Source: an uncultured Ruminococcus sp.
GTDB taxonomy: Bacteria; Bacillota; Clostridia; Oscillospirales; Ruminococcaceae
DNA: 41,960 bases
Assembly (NCBI GenBank): GCA_902786965.1
Contig: CADAEJ010000021.1
Coordinates: 1 to 41,960, forward strand
Reading direction: 5' to 3'
The notes beneath the pieces were generated by a model that saw nothing but the letters and a program-made list of their open reading frames with translations, ran no database searches and was not told where the DNA came from. Made by a program: the position numbers and the translations under genes. Of the stretch, positions 1-11,220 are shown piece by piece (the first letter of the stretch is position 1; each line of letters opens with the position of its first letter).

Positions 1-2438
1 GCCGATGCCTGCTCGACCTCGCTAATCTCTGCATCCTCCTCGTGCTCGGTGCGTGTGAAGGCAACTACCTTGCCGTCCTCACTTACGCGCATAAGACGAA
101 CACCCTTTGAATATCTGCCCATAATGCTGATATCGCAGGCTCTTATTCTTATAACAACGCCGTCGGTGGATATCATAATGATATCGTCCTCATCGTCAAC
201 GACCTTTATGCCGCAGACTCCGCCGTTTTTGTAGTTCATCATACCGAAGCCGCCGCGTCTTTGTATGCGGTAGTTTTCAAGCGCAACACGTCTGCCAAGA
301 CCGTTTTCCGCAACGGTAAGCACAGCCGCACCGTCACGCACTCTCGCCATTGAAACAACATAGTCGCCGTCACGCAGCTTGATTGCCTTTACGCCGTGAG
401 CTGTTCTTGACATCTCTCTGATGTCCGTTTCATTGACTCTGATAGCGTAGCCGTTGTGGGTAGCAATGATAAGCTGGTTCTTGCCGCTTGTCATTCTTAC
501 GCCCTCTATCTCGTCGCCCTCGTCAAGTCCGATAGCGCGCAGACCGTTCTTTCTGACGTTCTTATACGATGAAAGCGGTGTCCTCTTTATCTTGCCGTTT
601 TTGGTCACCATAACGATGAACCTGCCGTCCTCAAAGGAGTCGGTCTTTATCATCGCAGCTATCTTCTCGTCATTTTCAAGCGGAAGGATGTTGACGATAT
701 TTGTACCTCTTGATGCCTTTGAGCCCTCAGGCAGCTCGTAGCATTTGAGCTTGTACATAATACCCTTGTTGGAGATGAACAGCATAAAGTCATGCGTTGA
801 GCAGGTATACATCTCCTCAACGTAGTCGTCCTCGCGCTGCTTCATACCCGTAACGCCCTTGCCTCCGCGCTTCTGAGCGTGGTACTCGCTTATCGGCGTT
901 CTCTTGATATATCCGCCCTTGGTGTAGGTGACAAAGCTCTCTTCCTCGGGGATAAGATCCTCTATATCTACCTCGCCGCTGACGTTTTCAATTCTCGTTC
1001 TTCTCTCGTCACCGAACTTCTCCTGGATAGCCTCGACCTCCTCGATGATGATATCAAGCACTCTCTGATGATTTGCAAGTATATCTTCAAGGTCGGCGAT
1101 CTTTATCTTCAGCTCTGCCAACTCGTCAAGCAGTTTCTGACGCTCCATACCCGTCAGCTTGCCAAGTGTCATATTAACGATGTGGTCAGCCTGCACTTCG
1201 GTAAGGTCAAAGCGGTCCATAAGTCTTTGCTTACCTTCGGCAATAGTCTTTGAAGAACGCAGTATCTCAACTACCTCGTCGATATTGTCAAGGGCGATGA
1301 CCAGACCCTGCAGGATATGCTCTCTTTCCTTGGCTTTTTTCAGATCAAACTGTGTACGTCTTCTGATAACGTCCACCTGGAAATCAATGTACTGCTCAAG
1401 GCACTCTTTGAGTGTAAGTATCTTGGGTATGCCGTTCACAAGCGCGAGCATATTCACGCCGACGGTATCCTGAAGCTGTGTGTAAGAGAACAGCTTGTTC
1501 AGCACTACCTGCGGATTTGCGTCCTTTTTGAGCTTGATAACGATACGCATACCGTCCTTGCCCGACTCGTCGTTGAGGTCGTGTATGCCGTCTATTCTCT
1601 TGTCTTTCACAAGGTCAGCGATAGAAACGCAAAGTCTTGCCTTATTGACCATATACGGTATCTCGGTAACTATGATGCAGTTTCTGCCGTTTATTTCCTC
1701 GATAGAGGTCTGTGAGCGCAGGGTTATCTTGCCCTTGCCCGTTGCATAAGCGGCTCTTATGCCTGCTCTGCCCATGATGATACCGCCCGTCGGGAAGTCA
1801 GGTCCCTTAACGTGCTCCATCAGCTCGTCAAGCGAGCAGTCCGGGTTTTTCATCACGCACTTCATACCCTCGATTATCTCGTGCAGATTGTGCGGCGGGA
1901 TATTTGTAGCCATACCTACGGCGATACCTGTTGAGCCGTTGCAAAGCAGGTTAGGGAATCTCGACGGCAGAACAACAGGCTCTTTGAGTCTGTCATCGTA
2001 GTTTGACTGGAAATCAACAGTGTTTTTGTTGATGTCGGTGAGCATATTCATCGACATCTTCGCCATTTTAGCCTCTGTGTAACGGTAAGCAGCCGGCGGG
2101 TCACCGTCTACGGAACCGAAGTTTCCGTGACCGTCAACGAGCGGGTAGCGAAGCGAGAAGCTCTGTGCAAGACGCACGAGCGCATCGTAAACGGACGCAT
2201 CACCGTGAGGGTGATACTTACCAAGTACCGAACCTACGGTATCTGCGCACTTTCTGTACGGCTGGTCTGGAGTAAGTCCGTTTTCGTACATAGTGTAAAG
2301 GATACGTCTGTGTACAGGCTTCAAGCCGTCTCTTACGTCAGGAAGCGCTCTGGAAACGATTACTGCCATAGAATACTGGATAAACGATTCTTTCATTATC
2401 CTTTCGACATCTGTGTCAATAACATTGTAGTCGCTCAA
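1..2438 (-). CDS. gyrA: DNA gyrase subunit A (3' end cut by window edge)
   Basis: GyrA breaks and rejoins DNA in the A2B2 gyrase that introduces negative supercoils. About 812 codons are visible; the stop lies beyond position 1, in the acidic C-terminal tail. The breakage-reunion domain carries the catalytic tyrosine in AAYRYTE (Tyr120), the quinolone-region motif [10 protein letters not shown] (residues 76-85), and a GyrA box QKRGGKG that opens the DNA-wrapping beta-pinwheel and distinguishes gyrase from topoisomerase IV. The start is TTG at 2436-2438: an in-frame TGA lies three codons upstream (positions 2445-2447), so no earlier start is possible, and a GGAG (2449-2452) sits about 10 nt before it. 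The residue equivalent to E. coli Ser83 is Ala81. gyrB lies upstream on the same strand with one membrane gene between them. Identification is certain. Confidence 0.97.
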   Translation of the reverse strand, partial: MSDYNVIDTDVERIMKESFIQYSMAVIVSRALPDVRDGLKPVHRRILYTMYENGLTPDQPYRKCADTVGSVLGKYHPHGDASVYDALVRLAQSFSLRYPLVDGHGNFGSVDGDPPAAYRYTEAKMAKMSMNMLTDINKNTVDFQSNYDDRLKEPVVLPSRFPNLLCNGSTGIAVGMATNIPPHNLHEIIEGMKCVMKNPDCSLDELMEHVKGPDFPTGGIIMGRAGIRAAYATGKGKITLRSQTSIEEINGRNCIIVTEIPYMVNKARLCVSIADLVKDKRIDGIHDLNDESGKDGMRIVIKLKKDANPQVVLNKLFSYTQLQDTVGVNMLALVNGIPKILTLKECLEQYIDFQVDVIRRRTQFDLKKAKEREHILQGLVIALDNIDEVVEILRSSKTIAEGKQRLMDRFDLTEVQADHIVNMTLGKLTGMERQKLLDELAELKIKIADLEDILANHQRVLDIIIEEVEAIQEKFGDERRTRIENVSGEVDIEDLIPEEESFVTYTKGGYIKRTPISEYHAQKRGGKGVTGMKQREDDYVEEMYTCSTHDFMLFISNKGIMYKLKCYELPEGSKASRGTNIVNILPLENDEKIAAMIKTDSFEDGRFIVMVTKNGKIKRTPLSSYKNVRKNGLRAIGLDEGDEIEGVRMTSGKNQLIIATHNGYAIRVNETDIREMSRTAHGVKAIKLRDGDYVVSMARVRDGAAVLTVAENGLGRRVALENYRIQRRGGFGMMNYKNGGVCGIKVVDDEDDIIMISTDGVVIRIRACDISIMGRYSKGVRLMRVSEDGKVVAFTRTEHEEDAEISEVEQAS

Positions 2439-2483
2439 AAAATTTCAACTCCATTCTTCCGGCTTTTGCGGAAAATATATAGA

Positions 2484-3161
2484 TCATTTATTATCTGTGA
2501 TAAGGTGATATCCCTCGGCAAGCTCGCCCGTCATCTTGTCGCGCAGTATCTGCTGCTGCTGCTCGGTCATAAGGCGCTTGCAAAGCACATAAAAAGTTTC
2601 CTTTTCAAGTATCACTATGAACATCTCGTCATTCTCGATGACCTCAACGGTATCGTTATTGATGTCGCTGTTGTCGCCAAGATGTACGCGGCGCGGCTTT
2701 ACGGGAACGTAGTCCTCTGCCTGCTTTTCCTCCTCACTGACAAGCGTTTCGATAGTGAAACCGCTTTCATACAGCGTGAACCTGTACTTGTCGTCCTCAA
2801 GATTTTTAAGCGCCTTGACGAGATATTTTCTTATTCTGTAGCTGTTGTACCAGGTCAGCAGTATCGCCGTTATGCTTATAGCGAGCAGAACATAATTCAG
2901 ATAGCCGCCCGGGTACTTGATTATCGAAACGATAAACGCCGCCGCGACCACCGAAAACGCCGCTGTGACCTTCCAGTTGTGAGGATAAACGAACTTTTTC
3001 TGATATGCCCTGAAAGCCCTGTCCTCCTCGTCATTTTTCACATCGTAGTCAAGCACGAGCATAGGCTTTTCGGAAAAGCTGTCAGCCTCTGCCTGCGCCT
3101 GTTTTTCGTATTCTTCAAGCTCTTTCTCCTCAAAGCTCTTGAAATCGTTTTTCTCCGCCAT
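2484..3161 (-). CDS. Two-TM membrane protein, YcxB-like
   Basis: A 225-residue protein between gyrB and gyrA. The first 60 residues are charged and Glu/Lys-rich. Two hydrophobic segments follow (about residues 65-83 and 87-104, WKVTAAFSVVAAAFIVSII and YLNYVLLAISITAILLTWY). The cytosolic C-terminal part has the pattern RFTLYESGF, then an acidic linker, then MFIVILEKETFYVLCKR, which resembles the YcxB-like domain (two TMs followed by a PH-like beta domain). Function is unknown. It is probably co-transcribed with gyrB (68-nt gap) and gyrA (45-nt gap). The family assignment rests on layout and motif resemblance only. Confidence 0.7.
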   Translation of the reverse strand: MAEKNDFKSFEEKELEEYEKQAQAEADSFSEKPMLVLDYDVKNDEEDRAFRAYQKKFVYPHNWKVTAAFSVVAAAFIVSIIKYPGGYLNYVLLAISITAILLTWYNSYRIRKYLVKALKNLEDDKYRFTLYESGFTIETLVSEEEKQAEDYVPVKPRRVHLGDNSDINNDTVEVIENDEMFIVILEKETFYVLCKRLMTEQQQQILRDKMTGELAEGYHLITDNK

Positions 3162-3229
3162 AATTTTAAAAATACCTTTCCTTGTTTGTTAAAAACAATA
3201 TGGTGTATATATATCGCCTGATATACGCG

Positions 3230-5471
<2,242 letters not shown>

Positions 5472-5472
<1 letters not shown>

Positions 5473-6617
5473 CAGTCCTTCTTTTCCTTTCGCTTGTGAG
5501 TTTTTATCCTTCCGCCCTCGATGTTGTAAAGCCTGCCGTGCTTGTTTTTCTCAAACTGTATATTCTTATCACAGCAGGTGATGAAAACCTGCATACCGTC
5601 GATTTTTGAAAGCACGAATCTCTGCCTGAACTCGTCAAGCTCACTCAATACATCGTCAAGCAGAATAACGGGCGCATCATCTGTTTCCTGTTTCAGAATG
5701 TACGCCTGTGCAAGCTTGAGTATCAGCGCACAGGATCTGTGCTGTCCCTGCGAGGCATAATCTCTGCACGGCATACCGTTTATTTTTGTGATGATGTCAT
5801 CACGGTGTATGCCTTTCATAGTAAAGCCCGCCCTGATGTCCTCATCGGTATTGTTTTTTATCACCTGCAAATATTCTCTTGCAAGGTCGCCTGCAAAATC
5901 CTTTCTGCCCTCAAGCTTTGAAAAAACTGTCGAATAGTAGCTTATCTCCAGCTTTTCCTTGCCCTGCGATATCTCGCTGTACAGCTTTGAAACGTTATTT
6001 GCAAGCTTTTTTGTGTAGTTGTATCTCAAAAGTGAGATGTACGAGCCAAGCTGTGCAAGCTGTATATCCCAGCCGTCAAGCTCGTCGCGTGAGCTTCTGC
6101 CAAACGCTATATTTTTCAAAAGCGCGTTGCGGTGCTCGATTATCCTTTCGTACTTTGCGCAGATGTTTGAGTAGTTGTTCTTTATCTGGCTCACGCACAG
6201 GTCTAAAAACTGCCGTCTGTTATCGGGCGAGCCTTTTGATATCTCAAGGTCTTCCGGAGTAAACACCACGCAGTCGAGCTGACCGAACAGCTTTGCAGGA
6301 TTTTTGACCTTTATGCCGTTGAGAAAAAGCTCTTTTTCCTTGAGGTTGCTCTTGTTCATGCAGTATCTCACGACCTGTTCACGAAAGCTGTCATTAAAGC
6401 TTACCTCGATGAACATTGACTCGCGGTCAACATCTATCATGCCCTTGTCCTTTGTACTGCGAAAGGACCTCACGCCCGTACAAAGCCATACCGCCTCGAT
6501 AAGATTTGTTTTTCCCTGCGCATTTTTTCCCCAGAAGATGTTTATCTCCTCGTGGGGAGTGATATCTATCTTTTTCAGGTTTTTGAAACCGTCAACGCAA
6601 ATTTTCGTTATATACAT
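5472..6617 (-). CDS. recF: DNA replication and repair protein RecF
   Basis: A 381-residue SMC-like ATPase that binds gapped or single-strand/double-strand junction DNA and helps load RecA with RecO and RecR. The Walker A is GKNAQGKT (residues 30-37), the ABC signature region is YASQGQHRS, and the Walker B is VILLDDVLSELD. Length is normal for the family. It is encoded downstream of dnaN and the S4 gene with a 9-nt gap, and overlaps remB by one nucleotide. The start ATG at 6615-6617 matches the family N-terminus (MYITKICVDGFKNL). Confidence 0.96.
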
Positions 6618-6626
6618 ATATCCTGA

Positions 6627-6848
6627 TCAATTAGTGACAAGTATCTCCGTGTCGATCTCATCTATCTGCACCTTATCGCCCGGGCGTATCTTCTTGCCGC
6701 GCATCGTGCAGACCTCACCGCCGACCTTTATTCTCTCCTCGGCGATTATCTCCTTTGCGATACCTCCCGTTTCGACCACTCCTGCGAATTTCAGCAGTGA
6801 ATCGAGCTTGATAAAATCGGTATGTATCTTTATCTCAACTGTTTTCAT
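6627..6848 (-). CDS. yaaA: S4-domain RNA-binding protein (YaaA-like)
   Basis: A 73-residue protein that is a single S4 RNA-binding fold ([34 protein letters not shown]). It matches in size and position the YaaA family encoded between dnaN and recF in Firmicutes. S4 domains usually bind structured RNA, often rRNA; the specific role of YaaA is not established. It starts 4 nt after the dnaN stop, so it is almost certainly co-translated with dnaN. Confidence 0.9.
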   Translation of the reverse strand: MKTVEIKIHTDFIKLDSLLKFAGVVETGGIAKEIIAEERIKVGGEVCTMRGKKIRPGDKVQIDEIDTEILVTN

Positions 6849-6852
6849 AAGA

Positions 6853-7971
6853 TCAATCCTTTGGCAGTCTTACAGGCAGAACGAGGTAGGTGTATTTATC
6901 TCTTGCATTATCATCGCACGAAACTATCTTCATAGGCAACAGACTGCCGTTCATCTGAAGCTTTACCCTTTCATCGTCAATTACCTTCAGCGGATCGAGC
7001 AGATACTTGCACTTAAAGCCTATCTCGATAACAGGACCCGTTATAACTGCACTTATCTCGTCTGATATCTTATTTCCGACTGTGGTTTTGCAGTTGATCT
7101 TAAGTGTATTGTTTTCAAAGTAGCATCTTACAGGTGAAGGCGCTCTGTCGTTGATGATGAGCATCGTTCTTTCAAGTGTTGCGATAAGCTGTTTTCTGTC
7201 AACAGTTACCTCTGTTTTGCTCTCTGTCGGTATAGCCGATCTGTACGGGTGGAACTCACCCTCAAGCAGTCTTGAATATACCATATATCCGTTTATTTTA
7301 AAGATGATATGTTTAAGTGTCGGGCAAAGCTCCGCCAAGTCCTCCTCGTTGTCTGAAAGCAGATCTGTGACCTTTGAGAGAGTAACGGCAGGCACTACGA
7401 ACTTCTTTTCGCCGTCATACTTGATAGGCTCGCTTCTTACAGCAAGTCTGTATCCGTCGATAGCTGCAAGTGTGAGCTTGCCGCCCTGTATCTCGAAAAG
7501 CTCGCCCTTGAGGATAGGCTTCATATCTGTAACTGCGACTGCAAAGACAGACTGCTCTATCATATTTTTAAGTATCGGCTGCGAAACGCATATGCTGTCA
7601 TCTGAATTTACTGTCGGCAGCTCGGGGTACTCGTCTGAATTCTGTGCAACGAGGTTAAAGGTCGTAACACCGCTTGATATAGTTACCTGATAGTTGCTTG
7701 ATATCTCGATAAGCACGATATTTTCATCAAGCTTTCGCAGCATATTTGAGAAAAGTCCCGCATCAATGATGCACTGTCCCGAATCGGAGCTTTCAACGCT
7801 GATAGTTGTCCTTATGCCTATCTCCATATTGTAGCCCGTAAGCTCAAGGTTTTCCTTGTCAAGCCGCAGCTTCATTCCCGAAAGCGCAGGGAACGGAGCC
7901 TTTTCGCTGATAGCCTTTGAAACATTGCTTACAGCATCAATAAGCGTTTTCTTTTCACAAGTGAATTTCAT
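6853..7971 (-). CDS. dnaN: DNA polymerase III beta subunit (sliding clamp)
   Basis: The ring-shaped clamp that tethers DNA polymerase III to DNA. It has 372 residues in the three repeated clamp domains; family landmarks are ALSGMKLR near residue 29, [10 protein letters not shown] near 170, and the C-terminal LVLPVRL of the hydrophobic partner-binding groove region. The start ATG (7969-7971) is preceded by GAAAGGAAG. Immediately upstream lie a structured repeat (7998-8140) and then the putative origin, so the repeat hairpins would fall in the dnaN leader if transcription starts upstream of them. Confidence 0.97.
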   Translation of the reverse strand: MKFTCEKKTLIDAVSNVSKAISEKAPFPALSGMKLRLDKENLELTGYNMEIGIRTTISVESSDSGQCIIDAGLFSNMLRKLDENIVLIEISSNYQVTISSGVTTFNLVAQNSDEYPELPTVNSDDSICVSQPILKNMIEQSVFAVAVTDMKPILKGELFEIQGGKLTLAAIDGYRLAVRSEPIKYDGEKKFVVPAVTLSKVTDLLSDNEEDLAELCPTLKHIIFKINGYMVYSRLLEGEFHPYRSAIPTESKTEVTVDRKQLIATLERTMLIINDRAPSPVRCYFENNTLKINCKTTVGNKISDEISAVITGPVIEIGFKCKYLLDPLKVIDDERVKLQMNGSLLPMKIVSCDDNARDKYTYLVLPVRLPKD

Positions 7972-7997
7972 TGATAGTTCTTCCTTTCATTATATAA

Positions 7998-8140
7998 TTG
8001 GGGAAAACCCTTTTGGAGAAGGGTTATTCCCCAAACCCCTTTCCTAAACCTTTTATTGCTTTTTCGCCATTTTGGGACAAGCCCCAAAATAACGAAAAAG
8101 TAGTAGGAGTCTAAAAAAGAGTTCAGAGTATAGCATTTCT
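7998..8140 (-). repeat. Structured interspersed repeat, copy A (dnaN leader)
   Basis: The element holds two hairpins. Hairpin 1 (7998-8034) pairs TTGGGG/CCCCAA and AACCC/GGGTT around loop TTTTGGAGAA. Hairpin 2 (8059-8100) has outer arms CTTTTTCG/CGAAAAAG enclosing inner arms ATTTTGGG and CCCAAAAT. Between them is CCTAAACCTTTTATTG. The same architecture recurs at 27691-28012 and 31118-31265 with altered inner-stem sequence but kept pairing. The element points along the dnaN strand, ending 26 nt before its start codon. It contains no transposase and no conserved ORF. Confidence 0.85.
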
Positions 8141-8635
8141 GCATAAGAATTATCATCAATCATTTAATGAGAAGAAAAAACTTTCAATAATTTCAATCAT
8201 AAAATGATTACCTTGATAATTACTTGTTTTAAACAATCAAGCTCTGTGGTGAGAGAAAAAAAATTTACTGTTGTTAACCATCTAACTAATAATTTTTTAG
8301 TATCAGTATTAGAGTACGCTGAAAATGTTGATTGCTGTGCAAAGCGCGGTTTATCGGCACCTTGCGAACTAATTATTTTGATGTATTCAGGTTGATAATT
8401 TGTTGAATAAGTTGATTGATATTTTCGTGTTGCATTGTTTAAAAAATTGTTTGTTGAAAGTTAAAACAATTGTGCAAAATTGAGCACGAAGTTTTATTTT
8501 TTGACTTTTTTCGTACGCGAGCAAATGTTAAAAACGTTTATTATTCTGCACAGCGTATGCTTTATCAGTCTTTTCAGAAAAGTAATTTATGTTGAAAAGT
8601 CTGTTGAAAAAGTTTAAAAGTCTTAAAATTTGGAT
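8141..8635. other. Putative oriC (dnaA-dnaN spacer)
   Basis: A gene-free, very AT-rich spacer between dnaA and dnaN, the usual place of a Firmicutes origin or part of one. It holds same-orientation TGTTGAAAA-type sites, at 8401-8409 (TGTTGAATA), 8452-8460 (TGTTGAAAG), 8590-8598 and 8602-8610 (both TGTTGAAAA), plus GGTTGATAA at 8390-8398. Read on the other strand these are TTTTCAACA-like, two or three changes from the canonical DnaA box TTATCCACA, which I do not find here. A short open frame at 8204-8395 has no recognisable product. The origin assignment is inferred from position, AT content and repeated motif. Confidence 0.65.
8590..8610 (-). promoter_or_regulatory. Paired DnaA-box-like sites near dnaA 3' end
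   Basis: Two exact copies of TGTTGAAAA (minus strand TTTTCAACA) start 12 bp apart, 26 bp beyond the dnaA stop codon. Similar single sites lie at 8401-8409 and 8452-8460, and another at 10135-10143 in the dnaA promoter. Same orientation and spacing near one helical turn fit a DnaA-binding array; binding itself is inferred. Confidence 0.5.
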
Positions 8636-9991
8636 TTAATTGCTGCGCAGGTTTTTGATTATATCGTCAACGTTATCCTTGAGCGCTTTATTGGTATTTA
8701 GCAGCTGGTCTATCTCGTTATAGTGTATCGTCATAGTCGAGTGGTTCTTGTTGAGCGCTTCGCCTATCTGGGTGAATGTCATACCCTTGACGTTTTTCAT
8801 AACGTAGATAGTGATCTTTCTTGCAAGTGAGATCTTTGCCTGTCTGTTCTTTGAGAGGATATCCTCTGCGGTAACATCAAATGCGTCAGCCACATCGCCG
8901 ATTATCCTGTCAACAGTTATCTCGGCAGGGTGATTTTCTATCATTATCTCCTTGATGACCTTCTGAGCCATAGCGATAGTCGGCTGTTCGTTGGTATACA
9001 TCGTAAGGGCTTTTATCTTCTTGACAGTACCCTCTATCTGACGCACGTTGCTCTTTATCTTCTCTGCGATTATCCTCGTCACGCTGTCGGAAAGGTGAAG
9101 GTCGAGCCTGTCCGCCTTGTTTCTGATGATAGCCATTCTTGTTTCAAGATCCGGCGGTGTGATATCGACCTGCATACCGTTTGAAAGCCTTGACTGTATC
9201 CTGTCCTGCAGCTTTGATATCTTTGACGGGTGTATATCCGAGGTCAGCACAATCTGCTTGCCTGCATTGTAAAGCTCGTTGAATGTGTGGAAAAATTCCT
9301 CCTGCATTCTTTCCTTTCCCGCTATCGTCTGTATATCGTCTACCAGCAGAAAATCAGCATTTCTGTACTTGTCGTGGAACTTTACCGTTTCCTTTGTTTC
9401 GATAGCCTTTACAAGCTCGTTGATGAACGATTCGCCCGTTGTGTAGACTATTTTAAGCTCGGGATTGTTTTTTCTTACATCGTACTCGATAGCTTTCATA
9501 AGGTGCGTTTTGCCAAGTCCCGAATCGCCGTAGATAAGCAGGGGATTGAAAAGCATCGTATTGAAATCCTGCTGCTCGGTATTGTTGTTGTATCTGTTTG
9601 CAACGGTCTTTGCAAAAGCAAATGCAAGCTTGTTGGACTCGCCCTGCACGAAGTTGTCAAAGGTGAGCAGGTTGGTAAGGTTGTCCGAATACTTTGCGGG
9701 AGTTACGCTCACGTTCTGCGCATCAGGCTCCTCCTCCTTGCTCTTGACAAGTATCTTTACCTCAACATCAAAGCCCATGACCTCTCTGAAAGCCTCGTGG
9801 ATTATCTTGCCGTAGTTATTCTCGGTCGTGGTCTTTGTAAATTCGGAATCAGCAAGCAGATAGGCGGTGTTGTTCTCAAACTTGTACGGTTCAAGAATTT
9901 TTATCCACCTGTTGTATCCGGGCTCGCTGACCGTTTTATAGTCGTGGCAGTATTTCAGTACCTCCAGAAATACGTCATTGAAGCTGTCCAT
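8636..9991 (-). CDS. dnaA: Chromosomal replication initiator DnaA
   Basis: A 451-residue AAA+ initiator that binds origin boxes and melts DNA. Domain I spans about residues 1-85, followed by a short variable domain II. The AAA+ module has Walker A GDSGLGKTH (155-163) and Walker B LLVDD (215-219). Domain IV has the helix-turn-helix signature region EALNKNHSTMTIHYNEI (411-427). The usual motif there is GGRDHST/DHTT; here Asp is replaced by Asn416 and the preceding loop is one residue shorter. Residues aligned with E. coli Arg399 (in SKNRQ) and Arg407 (in LARK) are kept. The start ATG follows GGAGG with 9 nt spacing. The gene is transcribed toward dnaN from a promoter at 10121-10149. Confidence 0.97.
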   Translation of the reverse strand: MDSFNDVFLEVLKYCHDYKTVSEPGYNRWIKILEPYKFENNTAYLLADSEFTKTTTENNYGKIIHEAFREVMGFDVEVKILVKSKEEEPDAQNVSVTPAKYSDNLTNLLTFDNFVQGESNKLAFAFAKTVANRYNNNTEQQDFNTMLFNPLLIYGDSGLGKTHLMKAIEYDVRKNNPELKIVYTTGESFINELVKAIETKETVKFHDKYRNADFLLVDDIQTIAGKERMQEEFFHTFNELYNAGKQIVLTSDIHPSKISKLQDRIQSRLSNGMQVDITPPDLETRMAIIRNKADRLDLHLSDSVTRIIAEKIKSNVRQIEGTVKKIKALTMYTNEQPTIAMAQKVIKEIMIENHPAEITVDRIIGDVADAFDVTAEDILSKNRQAKISLARKITIYVMKNVKGMTFTQIGEALNKNHSTMTIHYNEIDQLLNTNKALKDNVDDIIKNLRSN

Positions 9992-10355
9992 TCATTTATT
10001 CCTCCATAATAGCCAAAAATGCTTGATTTTTCGATATTCCGACCCTTTTTTGCATACACACTTTTTGTATCTGAAAAATAACAGATTTTAACAAAAGGGC
10101 ATACTGCTCAATTCTAAATAATTATACCACAAACTGTTGAGAATTTCAAGCGTATATATATAATAAATAGTATTTTTTTTAAAAGGGTAGGGAGCATCTG
10201 AAAAAGTACCAAATAAGCTGATTTTTCGATGTTTGAGATCAAGATGTAGTATTTATAACAATTTGATTATCGTCAGTACACAAAAAGTTTAAGAAAATCT
10301 GCACAAAAACCCTTTTGAAAGCTATGCATTTGGTAAAAAAACTTGAAAAAAGGTC
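9992..10355. other. AT-rich dnaA/rpmH spacer
   Basis: A gene-free stretch between divergent dnaA and rpmH. It holds the dnaA promoter, a TA-rich tract (10152-10186) that could serve as an easily melted region, and two copies of TGATTTTTCGAT (10024-10035 and 10219-10230) about 195 bp apart. No ORF or RNA gene is recognisable. Confidence 0.6.
10121..10149 (-). promoter_or_regulatory. dnaA promoter with overlapping DnaA-box-like site
   Basis: On the minus strand, -35 TTGAAA (10144-10149) and -10 TATAAT (10121-10126) are separated by 17 bp. The spacer contains TTCTCAACA (10135-10143), a relative of the TTTTCAACA sites in the dnaA-dnaN spacer. DnaA bound there would block RNA polymerase, consistent with the autoregulation known for dnaA in other bacteria. 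Confidence 0.7.
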
Positions 10356-10385
10356 TTGACAAATGACTATGAAATAAGCTATAAT
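10356..10385 (+). promoter_or_regulatory. rpmH promoter
   Basis: Consensus -35 TTGACA (10356-10361), 18-bp spacer, and perfect -10 TATAAT (10380-10385). Transcription would start near 10392, giving a leader of about 110 nt before rpmH. Confidence 0.85.
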
Positions 10386-10416
10386 GTAAAATTACAAGGG
10401 CTATGTCAAGAATTAT

Positions 10417-10452
10417 CACTTGTCAGTCCGCATAATAAAGACTGACAAAGTG
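10417..10452 (+). promoter_or_regulatory. Strong hairpin in the rpmH leader
   Basis: CACTTGTCAGTC (10417-10428) pairs with GACTGACAAAGTG (10440-10452), giving a 12-bp stem with one bulged base and an 11-nt loop. There is no T tract after it, so it is not an intrinsic terminator. It may stabilise the mRNA or be a feedback site. Confidence 0.6.
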
Positions 10453-10504
10453 GTATTTGTGTAAATATTGCTTGGAAAGGTCAATGGAAGGAGGATGAAC
10501 TATT

Positions 10505-10639
10505 ATGTTGAGAACATACCAGCCTAAGAAGCTTCACAGACAGAAGGTTCACGGTTTCAGAAAGAGAATGGCAACTGCTAACGGCAGAAAGGTACTTGCA
10601 AGAAGAAGAGCAAAGGGCAGAGCAAGACTCAGCTACTGA
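10505..10639 (+). CDS. rpmH: 50S ribosomal protein L34
   Basis: A 44-codon gene whose product begins [20 protein letters not shown] and ends AKGRARLSY, the standard L34 sequence of the large ribosomal subunit. The ribosome-binding site AAGGAGG lies at 10488-10494, 10 nt upstream of the ATG. Divergent rpmH next to dnaA is a hallmark of the bacterial origin region. It is too short for many gene finders but unmistakable. Confidence 0.98.
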   Translation: MLRTYQPKKLHRQKVHGFRKRMATANGRKVLARRRAKGRARLSY

Positions 10640-10659
10640 TAACTTGCATAGTGTGCAGC

Positions 10660-10685
10660 GTCGTCCGCCGATAATGGCGGAGGAC
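10660..10685 (+). other. GC-rich hairpin after rpmH
   Basis: GTCGTCCGCC and GGCGGAGGAC form a 10-bp stem with one mismatch about 20 nt after the rpmH stop. No T tract follows, so it is more likely a processing or stability element than a terminator. Confidence 0.5.
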
Positions 10686-10777
10686 ATCAACTGCCGCGGC
10701 GAAAGAGAAAATGCCGCAGCTTTAAGAGGGGTAAATTATCGGTGAACTTTATTTTAAAGGCGCTTTCCCCTTATGAC

Positions 10778-10829
10778 CGACCTTTACCATTCAAAAAGAT
10801 TGAAGGGTATAAGGTCGTTTTTAGTTTTT
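10778..10829 (+). terminator. Intrinsic terminator/attenuator between rpmH and rnpA
   Basis: An imperfect stem, CGACCTTTACCATTC (10778-10792) against GAAGGGTATAAGGTCG (10802-10817), is followed by TTTTTAGTTTTT. It would reduce read-through from the strong rpmH promoter into rnpA, fitting the low need for RNase P protein compared with L34. Confidence 0.65.
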
Positions 10830-10863
10830 GGTCACATCAGATGAGAAATAAGAAGTAAGAGAT

Positions 10864-11220
10864 ATGTTATTTACAACTGTCCTGAAGGACAACAGCGGTT
10901 TTACGCGCTGTTACAGAAAAGGCAGACGTGTCGGCTGTGATTGGCTGTGCGTACATTTTTTCCCGAATAATATGCCTTTTTCAAGGCTTGGTATAACCGC
11001 AGGCAAAAAGCTTGGCAACGCCGTTGTGCGCAACAGAGTAAAGCGCATAATAAGGGCGGCTTACCGCCAGAGCGAGCAGAGTCTGCCGATAGGCTTTGAT
11101 CTTGTCTTTGTGGGCAGAAACGGCATACAGGACAAAACAAGCTGTGATGTGTGCAGGTTTATCGAAAACCGACTGGTAAAAGAAATGGACAAGCCGTTTG
11201 TCCGCAGTAATAAGAAATGA
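10864..11220 (+). CDS. rnpA: Ribonuclease P protein component
   Basis: The basic protein cofactor (118 residues) that helps RNase P RNA bind pre-tRNA leaders. The RNR signature is clear in GNAVVRNRVKRIIRAAYR (about residues 52-69), preceded by RLGITAGKK. It lies between rpmH and yidD as in most bacteria. Its last four bases overlap the yidD start (ATGA). The start ATG at 10864 gives the normal family length. Confidence 0.96.
   Translation: MLFTTVLKDNSGFTRCYRKGRRVGCDWLCVHFFPNNMPFSRLGITAGKKLGNAVVRNRVKRIIRAAYRQSEQSLPIGFDLVFVGRNGIQDKTSCDVCRFIENRLVKEMDKPFVRSNKK

Noticed and set aside
2127-3221. Long open frame on the plus strand opposite gyrA and the membrane gene
   Set aside because: It lies fully opposite well-supported genes, has no recognisable domains and no ribosome site; it is a shadow of codon bias.
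8204-8395. Short open frame in the dnaA-dnaN spacer
   Set aside because: No ribosome site, AT-rich low-quality peptide, and it sits in the probable origin.
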